The notes beneath the pieces were generated by a model. That model searched no databases, was not told the origin of the DNA, and was given only the letters and a program-made list of their open reading frames with translations. Made by a program: the position numbers and the translations under genes. Below, piece by piece: positions 32,500 to 41,104 of a stretch of DNA of 64,000 nucleotides (its first letter is position 1; every line of letters starts with the position of its first letter). Source of the DNA: Solicola gregarius (GTDB lineage: Bacteria > Actinomycetota > Actinomycetes > Propionibacteriales > Nocardioidaceae); the NCBI RefSeq assembly GCF_025790165.1, contig NZ_CP094970.1, forward strand, positions 2,170,001 to 2,234,000, in the 5' to 3' direction.

Positions 32500-33366
32500 G
32501 TGCCCGAGCTTCCTGAAGTCGCTGCCCTGGTGGCCGACCTGCGACCTCGACTCGAGGGGCGGGCGATCGTCAACGCGCACCTGACCGCGTTCAGTGCGCT
32601 GAAGACGTTCGACCCTCCCCTCGACGCGTTCAGGGGACTTGTCGTCGACGGCGTGGACCGTCACGGCAAGTTCCTCGACATCGAGGCCGCGGGGCTCCAC
32701 CTCGTCATTCATCTGTCCCGCGCCGGCTGGGTCCGCTGGAAGGACGCCATGCCCGCGAAGCCGCCACGCCCCGGCGGCAAGGGACCGCTCGCGCTCCGGG
32801 TCGTACTCGACGACGACTCCGGCTTCGACGTCACCGAAGCCGGGACGCAGAAGCGGCTGGCGGTGTACGCCGTCCGCGACCCCGCGGACGTACCCGGTGT
32901 CGCCCGCCTGGGCCCAGACCCGCTCGGACCCGAGTTCACCCGCGAGGTGTTCGCGCAGATCCTGCGCGACGCCGGGCGTGCGCAGATCAAGGGCGTGCTA
33001 CGTACCCAGCAGACGATCGCCGGAATCGGCAACGCCTACTCCGACGAGATCCTGCACGTGGCGAAGATGTCACCGTTCAAGCCGGCCAGTGCGATCGAGG
33101 GCGACGTCGTCGACGAGCTGTACGCCGCGATCGACTCGACCCTGCGCGATGCGATGGAGCGGTCGGAGGGCGTCGCGGCGGCCGAGCTGAAGAAGGAGAA
33201 GAAGTCCGCCATGCGTGTGCACGGGCGTACCGGCGAGGCGTGCCCGGTCTGCGGCGACACGGTGGCCGAGGTGTCCTTCGCAGACTCCTCGCTGCAGTAC
33301 TGCCCGACCTGTCAGACCGCCGGCAAGAAGCTCGCCGACCGGCGGATGTCGAAGCTGCTGAAGTAG
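32500..33366 (+). CDS. Fpg/Nei-family DNA glycosylase/AP lyase
   Basis: This 288-residue bifunctional glycosylase removes oxidised bases and cuts the abasic site. Pro2 and Glu3 form the catalytic start (MPELPEVAAL). The H2TH region reads QIKGVLRTQQTIAGIGNAYSDEILHVAKMSPFKP (about 165-198), and a four-Cys zinc finger closes the protein (CPVCGD, then YCPTCQ near 266-269). The insertion PAKPPRPGGKG (about 85-95) occurs in actinobacterial members. Whether it prefers 8-oxoguanine or oxidised pyrimidines cannot be said. It stands downstream of hupB in the same direction. Confidence 0.92.
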   Translation: MPELPEVAALVADLRPRLEGRAIVNAHLTAFSALKTFDPPLDAFRGLVVDGVDRHGKFLDIEAAGLHLVIHLSRAGWVRWKDAMPAKPPRPGGKGPLALRVVLDDDSGFDVTEAGTQKRLAVYAVRDPADVPGVARLGPDPLGPEFTREVFAQILRDAGRAQIKGVLRTQQTIAGIGNAYSDEILHVAKMSPFKPASAIEGDVVDELYAAIDSTLRDAMERSEGVAAAELKKEKKSAMRVHGRTGEACPVCGDTVAEVSFADSSLQYCPTCQTAGKKLADRRMSKLLK

Positions 33367-33397
33367 GGCGTCCGACCACCGCGGTGCCCTTCGGCGC

Positions 33398-34336
33398 TCA
33401 ACCGCGCCAGCCGCCGAGGCGTAGGGCGCGACACACCTGATCCCAGACGCGATCCGGTTCGTGGCGGACGGCGTACGAGCTGAAGATCAGCAGGCGAGGA
33501 CCGGCGATCACGATCTCGTTCGCCCGCATCAGGTCCGCCTCCCAATTGAGGACGCGCATGTGGGGAATGCCGTGGATCTCGACGGCAACGTCATGCTGTC
33601 GCCATTCGATGTCGACGAATAGCCTGCCGTCTGGGCGACGGCGCACGACCTGCTGGCTTGGCGGAGGAGCGCCTTGACGGGTGCAGATCCGTACGAAATC
33701 TCCTTCAGGCAATGACTGGGTGCCACCAGCGGCGTCCAGCGTCGACTCCATGATGAGCCCGTGGTGCTGCCCGTTCGGCCACGTCGCGAGTCGTGCGATC
33801 AGGTCGTCGGGTCGTGCGAGTCCCTGCTGAACGACGGAGAGGATCAGCGCCCGGGCGAGCCGGGGCGGTCGTGACCAGGCCGCCTCGTTGAGAGCACTAC
33901 GGGCAGGTCGAGTGCGCACTGGGACCTGCAAAGGGTGCACATCGTCGTCACCGAGGTGCTCCGACCAGTGGACGTCGACGTCTCGGTTGCTCGGCCGACG
34001 AGCACCTGCTGGGACGATGATCCGGGGCCTGGCGTCCACGGATTCGAACCCGGCGAAGCCGTCCTCTCTTAGTGCAGTGAGGCCACCGAGGACCGACCGG
34101 GGAGGGCCCGACAGAAGGGCCACCATTCGCCTCTCGGACTCGAGGATGGGTCCGTTGTGCACGACGATGACGCCTCGGCACGGGCGCTGCCATCGGTGCT
34201 TGTGGAGCTGGTTGATGACGAACGGCTTGCCGAATGCGATGGAGGCCTGCGCCGACGTGACGACTCGACGCTGGTCGCGCTCAATCTGGGTCCAGCCGGG
34301 TGGGTCATCGATGCGTTCGGTACGAGTCAGGTTCAC
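33398..34336 (-). CDS. AbiEi/DUF559-like protein
   Basis: This 312-residue protein resembles a frequent actinobacterial type. The N-terminal part (VTSAQASIAFGKPFVINQLHKHRWQRP and VVHNGP) is like a winged-helix domain of AbiEi antitoxins. The C-terminal 90 residues (LFVDIEWRQHDVAVEIHGIPHM, then LIFSSYAVRHEPDRVWDQV) are like the DUF559/Vsr-type PD-(D/E)xK nuclease fold. The catalytic set is only partly recognisable, so nuclease activity is uncertain. GTG 34336 is the likely start; the frame stays open through the AT-rich palindrome to 34459. The palindrome lies 110 bases upstream. A toxin-antitoxin or defence role is possible but not shown. Confidence 0.65.
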   Translation of the reverse strand: MNLTRTERIDDPPGWTQIERDQRRVVTSAQASIAFGKPFVINQLHKHRWQRPCRGVIVVHNGPILESERRMVALLSGPPRSVLGGLTALREDGFAGFESVDARPRIIVPAGARRPSNRDVDVHWSEHLGDDDVHPLQVPVRTRPARSALNEAAWSRPPRLARALILSVVQQGLARPDDLIARLATWPNGQHHGLIMESTLDAAGGTQSLPEGDFVRICTRQGAPPPSQQVVRRRPDGRLFVDIEWRQHDVAVEIHGIPHMRVLNWEADLMRANEIVIAGPRLLIFSSYAVRHEPDRVWDQVCRALRLGGWRG

Positions 34337-34445
34337 ACCTGCACTGTGCGTGTCGCCCGGCCCCGCGGGCCGTACCGCAGGTCGCCGCTGTGGAGAACCA
34401 CGACTCTGTGGACGAATCCCGGCCTGGATCGGCGCGGAGCGCCCT

Positions 34446-34499
34446 GGACAAATAGACATTTGTTACGCCCTGGCCTAACAAATGTCTATTTGTTAGGCC
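34446..34499. promoter_or_regulatory. AT-rich double palindrome
   Basis: The right unit is a perfect dyad: GGCCTAACAAAT (34472-34483), loop GTCT, ATTTGTTAGGCC (34488-34499). The left unit (34448-34463) is ACAAAT, AGAC, ATTTGT, an inverted copy of its core. The two units also pair with each other over 18 bases (34448-34465 with 34476-34493) around a 10-base loop. In this GC-rich genome such AT-rich DNA stands out. It lies upstream of the AbiEi/DUF559-like gene and just past the rhodanese stop. I read it as two operator sites, less likely as a terminator, because there is no T-tract. Confidence 0.7.
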
Positions 34500-34538
34500 G
34501 GCCAGCGGGCAGAGCGGTCGCCGCCCGAGTGGATGCGG

Positions 34539-34853
34539 CTACACCACCGGCCGCCCGGCCCGCTGCCAGGCGATCATGCCGCCGTCGAGGTTGACGGCGT
34601 CGTAGCCGCGCTGGACGAGGTAGCCGGTCGCCTGCGCGGAGCGTCCGCCGACGTGACAGATCGCGAGCACCTGCTTGCCGTCGGGCAGCTCGTCGATCCG
34701 TGCGGGCAGTTCCCCGAGCGGAATGTGGACGGCGCCATCGACGTGACCGCCCTGCCACTCGTTCTCTTCGCGTACGTCGAGTACGACGACCGACTCGGGC
34801 AACGGTTCGGGTACGCCCTCGACCTGCACGGTCGGGATCGAGATCTCGTTCAT
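34539..34853 (-). CDS. rhodanese-like domain protein
   Basis: This 104-residue single-domain sulfurtransferase has VVVLDVREENEWQGGHVDGAVHIPLG at the N-terminus and the active-site loop AICHVGGRS with nucleophile Cys66 (CxxGxRS). It then continues AQATGYLVQRGYDAVNLDGGMIAW. It may move sulfane sulfur between partners, for example thiosulfate, cysteine desulfurase products or cyanide. The start ATG 34853 begins MNEISIPTV, as is common for the family. It is divergent from the Q/P-rich membrane protein. Confidence 0.9.
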   Translation of the reverse strand: MNEISIPTVQVEGVPEPLPESVVVLDVREENEWQGGHVDGAVHIPLGELPARIDELPDGKQVLAICHVGGRSAQATGYLVQRGYDAVNLDGGMIAWQRAGRPVV

Positions 34854-34970
34854 GGTCCCATCATGCCCATGCGTGTCGCTCGGTCGCGCCGTCGGTCGCC
34901 GGACGGTACGCGCGGACGGTGTCTCCGATAGGCTGCGTGGCGACAGCGCCGGGATGAGAAGGGCCGACCG

Positions 34971-35912
34971 ATGCAGAACAACGATCCGAACACGCCTAGC
35001 GGCGGGGGCGGACGTCCGCAGCAGCCATGGCCTGGTCAGGGCGCTCAGCCGCAGTACGGCCAGCAGCCGGTGCAGTCCCAGGGTCAGCCACGCGGTCAGG
35101 TCCCGCCCCAGTACGCCCAGCAGCAGTACGCCCAGCAGCAGGGCGGCTGGTCCGAGCCGCCCGCCGGCGACGAAGGCGGCTCCTCCAAGCTCGGTGTGAT
35201 CGCGACCATCGTCGGGCTGCTCGCGGCGCTCGCGGCGATCGTCTATGGCGCGTTCGCGGCGATCATGCGCCGCGGCGTCTTCGCCGACCTCGCCGACGAC
35301 GCCGGTTCGGTCTCGGAGAGCGACGCCTCCGACAGCGACAAGCTCGACATGTACATGATGTACGGCGCCATCGCCCTCGTTGTCATCGCCGTGCTGCTCT
35401 GGCTGTTCGCGACCTCCTCGGGGCGCCGCGGCCGCTCCGGACTCGGGTTCACCGGGTTCGGTGTGCTCGTCGTCGGCGCGATTGCCGCCGGCGTCGGCGC
35501 GTACCTCACCTCGAGCGACGAGGCCGACACGATCGCGAACGGCTACATCGCCGTCGGCGGCGGCTTCGTACTGATGGGCGTCGGGCTCCTCCTCGGCGCC
35601 GTTGCGCTGCGTCAACCCGGAGCGACCCCGACACCGACCGAGACCGGCGACGCCGGCCGGCCCGAGCCGACGACGCCGTTCGTCCAGCAGCCCAACCCGT
35701 ACGCGCAGCAGCCGCCGCAGGGCGGGCAGTACGGCCAGCAGCCGCCGTACGGACAGCGCCCACCCCAGCAGGGCCCGTACGGACCACCGCCGCAGCAGGG
35801 CGGACCCTACGGCCAGCCGCCCCGGCCGCCTCAGACGGGCCAACCGCCGCAGACCGGCCAACCGCCACCCGGCGGCCAGCCCGGCAATCCGTACGGAGGC
35901 CAGGGCAGCTGA
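34971..35912 (+). CDS. proline/glutamine-rich membrane protein
   Basis: This 313-residue protein has a low-complexity Gln/Gly/Pro/Tyr-rich N-terminus (residues 1-65), then four hydrophobic segments near 75-95 (LGVIATIVGLLAALAAIVYGAF), 126-145, 155-176 and 190-212. A C-terminal tail of about 95 residues repeats GQ, PYG and QPP units. Such tails are disordered and often interact with partner proteins or the cell wall. No family beyond a small actinobacterial membrane type is recognised. Its stop overlaps the start of the DUF5926 gene by one base. Confidence 0.7.
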   Translation: MQNNDPNTPSGGGGRPQQPWPGQGAQPQYGQQPVQSQGQPRGQVPPQYAQQQYAQQQGGWSEPPAGDEGGSSKLGVIATIVGLLAALAAIVYGAFAAIMRRGVFADLADDAGSVSESDASDSDKLDMYMMYGAIALVVIAVLLWLFATSSGRRGRSGLGFTGFGVLVVGAIAAGVGAYLTSSDEADTIANGYIAVGGGFVLMGVGLLLGAVALRQPGATPTPTETGDAGRPEPTTPFVQQPNPYAQQPPQGGQYGQQPPYGQRPPQQGPYGPPPQQGGPYGQPPRPPQTGQPPQTGQPPPGGQPGNPYGGQGS

Positions 35913-36859
35913 TGGCGAAGCGAACGCGGCGACGGGTCGACCAGCCCGCGACGACCACCACCGATCCCGATGCGCCGTCACCCCGCCAGCCGTGCCCGTG
36001 CGGGTCGGGGCGCCGCTACAAGAACTGCCACGGGAGCGCCAACGCGAGCGCACCCTTCGTGGCCCGTACTTTCGAAGGGCTCCCGGGCGAGTGCGACTGG
36101 ATCGCGCTGCGTGAGATCGTCCCCGCCGCGACGGCGGCGATCACGCTGCGTTCCGACGGCGACCGTTCGGTGCAGGTGTGTTCGCTGCTTCCGATGGCCG
36201 CGCCCGCGCTCGTACGCCCCGACGGCACGGTGTGGCTCGGCCTGCAGGTTCAGCACAACTTCGGCGACGTGAGCCGCGATCTCGCGGCCGTGCTGGAACA
36301 CGCACTCGAGACCGAGCCGGGCAGCACCGTCCAAGCCGTCGAGGATCCCGGGCCGGGCCGCCGGATGCAGGACCTCGTCGACCCCGACGCGGGGTTCGAC
36401 GTCCAGGTGCACGACGGTTTCGACTTCTGGATCGCCGACGTCGACGACCCGTCCGGCGAGGTGGCGGCGTCCCTGCAGGCCGCAAACGACGCGGCGGCGC
36501 CGACCGCGCGGCTGACCAGCGTCGACGCGGCGTACTGGACCCAGATGGGCGATCGCCGCTACCTGCGCTGGGTGCTGCCGCATACCGAGAACACCCTTCT
36601 CGATGCGCTCGCCCGGCTCCATGCCGCCGGCGACGACCGGCTGGGTGACGGCACCCGGTTGATCGGGTCGTTCCGCGCCCACGGCGTTCTCGTACCCGTC
36701 TGGGAGCTCGAGGGCGACGTCGGCCCCGAGGCGCTCGAGGATCCGGCCGACGCGTTCTCCGGGCGGCTCGCCGAGGCTCTCGACGACTCGTCGACGCTGA
36801 GTAGCGCGGAGCGTTCGGCGCGGGCGGGGCTCGCGAACCGGCAGCTCACCATTCGTTGA
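35912..36859 (+). CDS. DUF5926-family protein with SEC-C motif
   Basis: This 315-residue protein has a SEC-C zinc motif at about 26-42 (PRQPCPCGSGRRYKNCHG), the same fold used by SecA to bind SecB and ribosomes. A conserved actinobacterial domain follows: LPGECDWIALREIVPAATAAITL (about 57-79), VWLGLQVQHNFGDVSRDLAAVLEHAL and FWIADVDDPSGEVAASLQAANDAAAPTARL. The family, DUF5926, is of unknown function. It is translationally coupled to the upstream membrane protein by a 1-base overlap. A link to the translation or export machinery is suggested by the SEC-C motif only. Confidence 0.85.
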   Translation: MAKRTRRRVDQPATTTTDPDAPSPRQPCPCGSGRRYKNCHGSANASAPFVARTFEGLPGECDWIALREIVPAATAAITLRSDGDRSVQVCSLLPMAAPALVRPDGTVWLGLQVQHNFGDVSRDLAAVLEHALETEPGSTVQAVEDPGPGRRMQDLVDPDAGFDVQVHDGFDFWIADVDDPSGEVAASLQAANDAAAPTARLTSVDAAYWTQMGDRRYLRWVLPHTENTLLDALARLHAAGDDRLGDGTRLIGSFRAHGVLVPVWELEGDVGPEALEDPADAFSGRLAEALDDSSTLSSAERSARAGLANRQLTIR

Positions 36860-36888
36860 TCACATTTTCGTGAGATCGTGTTGAGCAC

Positions 36889-36917
36889 TTGCACAAGAGT
36901 GACCGCTCAACTAATCT
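36889..36917 (+). promoter_or_regulatory. sigma70-like promoter
   Basis: TTGCAC (36889-36894), a 17-bp spacer and TAATCT (36912-36917) form the best housekeeping-type promoter I see in the window. Transcription should begin within about seven bases, right before the hairpin at 36926. Confidence 0.6.
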
Positions 36918-36925
36918 AGTTTGTA

Positions 36926-36965
36926 CCCCGGTCGTCGTTGTATCCCCCGTCAGCGACGGCCGGGG
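36926..36965 (+). ncRNA. candidate small RNA or leader with C-rich hairpin loop
   Basis: Nine bases after the -10, CCCCGGTCGTCG (36926-36937) pairs with CGACGGCCGGGG (36954-36965), 12 pairs with one G-U. The 16-base loop contains a run of five C. A hairpin with a C-run loop directly after a strong promoter recalls actinobacterial 6C-type RNAs. Only one such loop is present and no T-run follows, so it may equally be the leader of the hydrolase gene starting at 37020. Confidence 0.35.
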
Positions 36966-37019
36966 CTTCCATGTCTCCGGGCCCGTCGCGGGCGCGTCCG
37001 GATCTGACAAACTCACCCC

Positions 37020-37826
37020 ATGTACGCGAGCGAACACGGCTCCGGCCTGCCCCTGATGCTCTTGCACGGCTTCTTCGCCGATCACCGACTACTCTCCGTG
37101 ATCGATGGGGACGTGTTCGACGGACGCCCCGGTTGGCGACGGATCTACGCCGACCTGCCGGGCATGGGGCAGTCGCCGGCGGGCCCGCACATCGACTCGA
37201 CCGACGCGGTGGCGCGGGAGGTGGCGGAGTTCGTCGACGACACGCTGGGAGATCGGCCGTACGCGGTGCTCGGCCAGTCGTACGGCGGCGGGATCGCCCG
37301 CTACCTGGCAGCGCATCATCGCGATCGCGTACGCGGGCTCGCGCTGCTGTGCCCGATGATTGGTCCCCATCCGGACGTCCGGCAGGTGCCGCCACGGACC
37401 GTACTGCGGCGCGATCCCGCGCTCATTGCCGGTCTTTCGCCCGAGGACGCGGCGGACTACACCGAGGTGGCCGTCCTCGAGTCCGCCGAGACGTGGGAGC
37501 TGTTCCGCGACTCGATCCTGCCGGGCGCGCGGGCGGCCGACGAGGTTGCGCTCGGGCGGATCCGACAGCGGTACGGCCTCTCGACGTACCCGGAGTCGAC
37601 CGTGCCGCCGTACGCCGGTCCCACCGAGATCATCTGCGGGCGACAGGATCACGTCGCGGGCTACCGCGACGCCGTCGACGCGCTCGAGCATTACCCCCGG
37701 GCGAACGTCAGCATCATCGACGGGGCGGGCCACAACGCGCACATCGAGCAGCGCCAGACCGTCGCCGCACTGATCGGTGGCTGGCTCGACCGGGTACGCG
37801 AGACCTGGGACGTGCACGCCCCGTGA
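37020..37826 (+). CDS. alpha/beta hydrolase
   Basis: This 268-residue serine hydrolase has the oxyanion motif LLHGFF at 14-19, the nucleophile elbow GQSYGGG (Ser near 91), an acidic residue near CGRQDHVAGY (about 207-216) and the catalytic His in GAGHNAHIEQ (about 236-245). The short cap contains PPRTVLRRDPALIAGLSPEDA. The substrate is unknown. The start is ATG 37020, where YASEHGSGLPLMLL begins the fold; a structured leader and promoter lie just upstream. It converges with arginine deiminase and shares a large hairpin with it. Confidence 0.88.
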   Translation: MYASEHGSGLPLMLLHGFFADHRLLSVIDGDVFDGRPGWRRIYADLPGMGQSPAGPHIDSTDAVAREVAEFVDDTLGDRPYAVLGQSYGGGIARYLAAHHRDRVRGLALLCPMIGPHPDVRQVPPRTVLRRDPALIAGLSPEDAADYTEVAVLESAETWELFRDSILPGARAADEVALGRIRQRYGLSTYPESTVPPYAGPTEIICGRQDHVAGYRDAVDALEHYPRANVSIIDGAGHNAHIEQRQTVAALIGGWLDRVRETWDVHAP

Positions 37827-37880
37827 GCCGCACCTTTGGGCCCCTGAAATCGCGAAACTGGGGCCGAAACGTGCGGCTCA
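37824..37880. terminator. bidirectional terminator overlapping two stop codons
   Basis: TGAGCCGCAC (37824-37833) pairs with GTGCGGCTCA (37871-37880). The stem continues inward through CTTTGGGCCCC against GGGGCCGAAAC with two mismatches, about 21 positions in all around a 15-base loop. The first TGA is the stop of the hydrolase and the last three bases are the stop of arginine deiminase on the other strand. Confidence 0.8.
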
Positions 37881-39092
37881 GCGGGCCTGCGGCAGCGGCC
37901 TGCGCACGATCGGGCACGACATGCAGCGCGGGCCACCGCGACCCGAGCCGAGCTCGGAGCCGCTGATCGCGATCACCTCGATGCCGGCCGCCTCGAGCCG
38001 CGCGTTCGTCTCGGTGTTGCGCTCGTACGCGACGGCGACGCGTGGGGCGATGGCGAGCGTGTTGTTGCCGTCGTCCCACTGCTCGCGCTCGGCCGTGACC
38101 GGATCGAGCCCGGTGTCGATCCGCTCGAACCGGTCGATGCGCATCGCCACGGCGGCGGCATCGAGGAACGGCTTCGCCTGCCCGACGTTCAGCTCGTCGC
38201 CGTCGCTCGTGATGGCGTACGCGACGAGGTTGTCGATGTTCGGGTACATCACGACCTTGTCTACGTCGACCATGGTCACGACCGTGTCGAGGTGCATCGT
38301 GGCGCGCTCCTGCATGATCGGCACCGCGAGCACCGTCTCGGCGAGGCCGTGCTCGAACAGCTGCCGCGCGAAGCGCTCGACGCCCGCCGGCGTCGTACGC
38401 TCCCCGACACCGATCGCGATGACGCCGGGCGCGAGCTGCAGCACGTCGCCGCCCTCGACGTGCTCGAGCGAGCCGCCGTGGATCCTCGGGGTACCGGTGA
38501 AGCGCGGATGCTTGTCGTAGATGAGCCCGGTGAGCTGGGTCTCGCGCCACCGTGCAGGCATCGCGAGGCTGGTGATCGCGACCCGATCGCGCAGCCATAC
38601 CGACGAGTCGCGGGTGAAGAGCAGGTTGGGGAGCGGGTCGATCAGGAAGTCCTCGGGCGCGAGGAGCCCGGTCACGATGCTGTGCTCGAGCCGAACCTCG
38701 TCGTTGCGCAGCCCGGCCGTCATCACGGCGGCGAGGTCGTCGGGTGAGCGGTCGTGGAGCGCTTCGACGAGGTACGCGCGAAGCGTCTCTCCGAGGCGCA
38801 AGCTGGCCGTGAGCTGCTCGATCGCGATCTGCCGGGCCTCCGGATCACGAAGGGTCTCCACCAGCAGGTCGGTGAGGTACAGCACCTCGGCTCCGCGGCG
38901 GCGGAGGGCATCGGCGAAGACGTCGTGCTCGTCCTGTGCCCGGTCGACCCACGGGATGCCGTCGAACAGCAGGGAGTCGTTGTTGCGTGGCGTGAGGCGC
39001 TTCAGCTCGGGTCCCGGCCGATGCAGCATCACGACCTCGAGGGAACCGACCTCGGTGTCGGCTCCGAGCGATGGTTCGCGGGTAGCGGTCAT
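37878..39092 (-). CDS. arcA: arginine deiminase
   Basis: This 404-residue enzyme hydrolyses arginine to citrulline and ammonia. Its family motifs are clear: [13 protein letters not shown] (Asp and Arg near 159-171), [37 protein letters not shown] (catalytic His) and the C-terminal [14 protein letters not shown] with the nucleophilic Cys near 395. The protein ends 11 residues later. No ornithine carbamoyltransferase or carbamate kinase gene is nearby, so a complete deiminase pathway is not shown here. The downstream strand-mate starts with a 4-base overlap. Confidence 0.94.
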   Translation of the reverse strand: MTATREPSLGADTEVGSLEVVMLHRPGPELKRLTPRNNDSLLFDGIPWVDRAQDEHDVFADALRRRGAEVLYLTDLLVETLRDPEARQIAIEQLTASLRLGETLRAYLVEALHDRSPDDLAAVMTAGLRNDEVRLEHSIVTGLLAPEDFLIDPLPNLLFTRDSSVWLRDRVAITSLAMPARWRETQLTGLIYDKHPRFTGTPRIHGGSLEHVEGGDVLQLAPGVIAIGVGERTTPAGVERFARQLFEHGLAETVLAVPIMQERATMHLDTVVTMVDVDKVVMYPNIDNLVAYAITSDGDELNVGQAKPFLDAAAVAMRIDRFERIDTGLDPVTAEREQWDDGNNTLAIAPRVAVAYERNTETNARLEAAGIEVIAISGSELGSGRGGPRCMSCPIVRRPLPQAR

Positions 39093-41104
39093 TTCCGCAC
39101 CTTATCCAGCGACGCGACCCACAGAGGTACGGCCACGGCTCCCGCGGCGACGAGCACGGCGATGCCCGAGTCGTTTATCGCGGTGCCGACGAGTGCGACG
39201 GTTGCGACGCCGACGTACGTCGCGGCGACGATGGGGCTGTACGAGCGGGCGAGCAGCCTCCCGGGCGCGTCCGATGCGCGGAGGAGCCACCAGCACATCG
39301 CCAACAGCACGGGTACGAGAATCGCGACCGGGCTGTGCAGCAGCAGGTTGAGGTTCGCGTCCAGCTTGCGGTCGACGATCTGCCATGCCGTGCCGTCGAG
39401 TACCTGACCGACGAACCGGCCGAGGTGCGTCTGCGCCTCCTCGGGGCGTAGATGGTCGAGGATCGCCACCACGCTCACGACGACCACACCGCCGACGAGC
39501 GCTGCGGCGACGCCGATCCAGGTCAGCCGGTGACCTGCCGCCACCGCCGTGAGCAGCACGACCGCGGGTACGAGCGCGAGCACCCCGCCGAAGTCGGAAC
39601 CCACACCGGGTGCCCCGTTGATCGCGACCATCGTGACGCCGCCGACCGCACCGACGACGTAGACCTGTCGGCGGGCCCGCCCGGCCATCAGCGCCGCCAT
39701 GACGATCATCCCGGCAACGGCGTACACGGCGAACGGCATGTTGCCGAACCCGACGAAGCGTCCGGCAACGATCGGGTTGTACCCGAGGGTCGAGTCGAGC
39801 TGCAGCACCGAACCGAACACGACGTCGATCGCGAGCGTGCCGACGGTGACTACCGCAACGGCGACCGGTGGGCCGAATGGCAGCCGACGCCACGGCCCGA
39901 ACCACGCAACCGCGGCAACGACGGCCGTCGCGCCCGCCACGGCGAGCACGTACGCCGGCCAGTACGGGTCGGCGCGCCACCACGGGACCAGGTTGGCGAG
40001 GAACGTACCGACCGGTGCCGACCCGACGGCGACGCCGGCCAGGCGAAGGCCGCTCGTGCCAGGGCCGCGACGAAGCAGGACGACGGCGAAGAGGCAGAAC
40101 CCCGCGACCAGTACGTCCCACGCCCAGAACGAGGGCGCCGTGATCGACCGATGTGCGTCGGCCTTCGCCGTCGCCTCGCGAAACTCGTCGATCCGGTCGC
40201 CCGCGTTCGCCGAGTCGTCGGTCGCTTGCCAGGCCCGCCCGGTCATCGACGTCGGCTGGTCGATGCCGAGTACGTCGAGGACCGTCGGTGCGACGTCGAT
40301 CAGCTGCACGTACGAGGTGCGGCCGGTGCTGGCCGAGCGAAGGACGCCCGCCTCGTCGCCGGCGCCGACGGCGATCGCCGCGTTCATCGTCGGGGCCGTG
40401 CCGGGTGTGTCGGAGACACCGACGATGAGCAGCCGGGTCGCCGAACTGTGCTCGAGCGCGCCGATGAGGGCGCCGACGAGCCGGTCGGCTTCGGCGACCC
40501 GGACGGCGCGACGGTCGCCATGTCCGAGCGCGGGCGTCGTCATGAGCGTGAGTGGGCAGGTGCTCCACCGCTTCGCCCAGGTGGCCGGGTCTACGTCACT
40601 CGGCATTCCGCGGCGCCGTACGTCGGACTCGCCGGACCCGTCCGAGGCGGCGAGGCGTGCCGCGGTTCCGTACACCGTCGTACATTCGACGGCACGGCCG
40701 AGCGCACCGACCTCGGCGCCGAACTTGAAGTCCTCGTTGGCATCTGCGGCCGAGCGGGGATCTGCGGCCGAGGTTCGCTGCTCGTCGCAGGAGCGGTCGA
40801 TATCGCTGTACATCGCGCGATTGCCGGCGCCGAGCGTCGTCCAACCGTCAAGCGGGCAGGTGAACGAGCCGGCGCCGCGTGCGGTGAGCATTCCGCTCTG
40901 ACCATGCTCGGTCGCGGCCGCGAGGTGCGGTGTCTCGTCGGTGTCGATGTCGTCCCAGGTCAGACCAGGAACTCCGAGCACGACAACGCGGTCTGCCGGC
41001 GGCAGCGGGTGTGTGTCGGCACCGTCCGCGATCCGCACCGCCGCAAGCAGCAGCACGACGACTGCCGCCGCAAGTGCCGCCCACGTCGCGTTCCTACGCG
41101 TCAC
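39089..41104 (-). CDS. polytopic membrane protein with alkaline-phosphatase-like ectodomain (paralogue A)
   Basis: This 671-residue protein has a signal anchor ([21 protein letters not shown]), then a 300-residue exported domain like the alkaline-phosphatase superfamily: [14 protein letters not shown] (about 44-57), [15 protein letters not shown] (about 83-97), [11 protein letters not shown] and [15 protein letters not shown]. About ten helices follow. Shared with paralogue B (43806-45953) are [45 protein letters not shown] and AINDSG. It is the last gene of a four-gene minus-strand operon with MurJ-like and GT4 genes and begins at GTG 41104, overlapping the GT4 stop by four bases. Hydrolysis of a lipid-linked or phospho-sugar substrate is my inference. 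Confidence 0.7.
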   Translation of the reverse strand: MTRRNATWAALAAAVVVLLLAAVRIADGADTHPLPPADRVVVLGVPGLTWDDIDTDETPHLAAATEHGQSGMLTARGAGSFTCPLDGWTTLGAGNRAMYSDIDRSCDEQRTSAADPRSAADANEDFKFGAEVGALGRAVECTTVYGTAARLAASDGSGESDVRRRGMPSDVDPATWAKRWSTCPLTLMTTPALGHGDRRAVRVAEADRLVGALIGALEHSSATRLLIVGVSDTPGTAPTMNAAIAVGAGDEAGVLRSASTGRTSYVQLIDVAPTVLDVLGIDQPTSMTGRAWQATDDSANAGDRIDEFREATAKADAHRSITAPSFWAWDVLVAGFCLFAVVLLRRGPGTSGLRLAGVAVGSAPVGTFLANLVPWWRADPYWPAYVLAVAGATAVVAAVAWFGPWRRLPFGPPVAVAVVTVGTLAIDVVFGSVLQLDSTLGYNPIVAGRFVGFGNMPFAVYAVAGMIVMAALMAGRARRQVYVVGAVGGVTMVAINGAPGVGSDFGGVLALVPAVVLLTAVAAGHRLTWIGVAAALVGGVVVVSVVAILDHLRPEEAQTHLGRFVGQVLDGTAWQIVDRKLDANLNLLLHSPVAILVPVLLAMCWWLLRASDAPGRLLARSYSPIVAATYVGVATVALVGTAINDSGIAVLVAAGAVAVPLWVASLDKVRK

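Noticed and set aside
34971-35912. The Gln/Pro-rich protein as a toxin or secretion effector
   Set aside because: Its low-complexity tails and four helices are common in actinobacterial membrane proteins, and no toxin domain or secretion signature is visible.
36926-36965. Calling this hairpin a definite 6C RNA
   Set aside because: The 6C model has two C-loop hairpins. Only one C-run loop is present and no termination signal follows, so I left it as a candidate.
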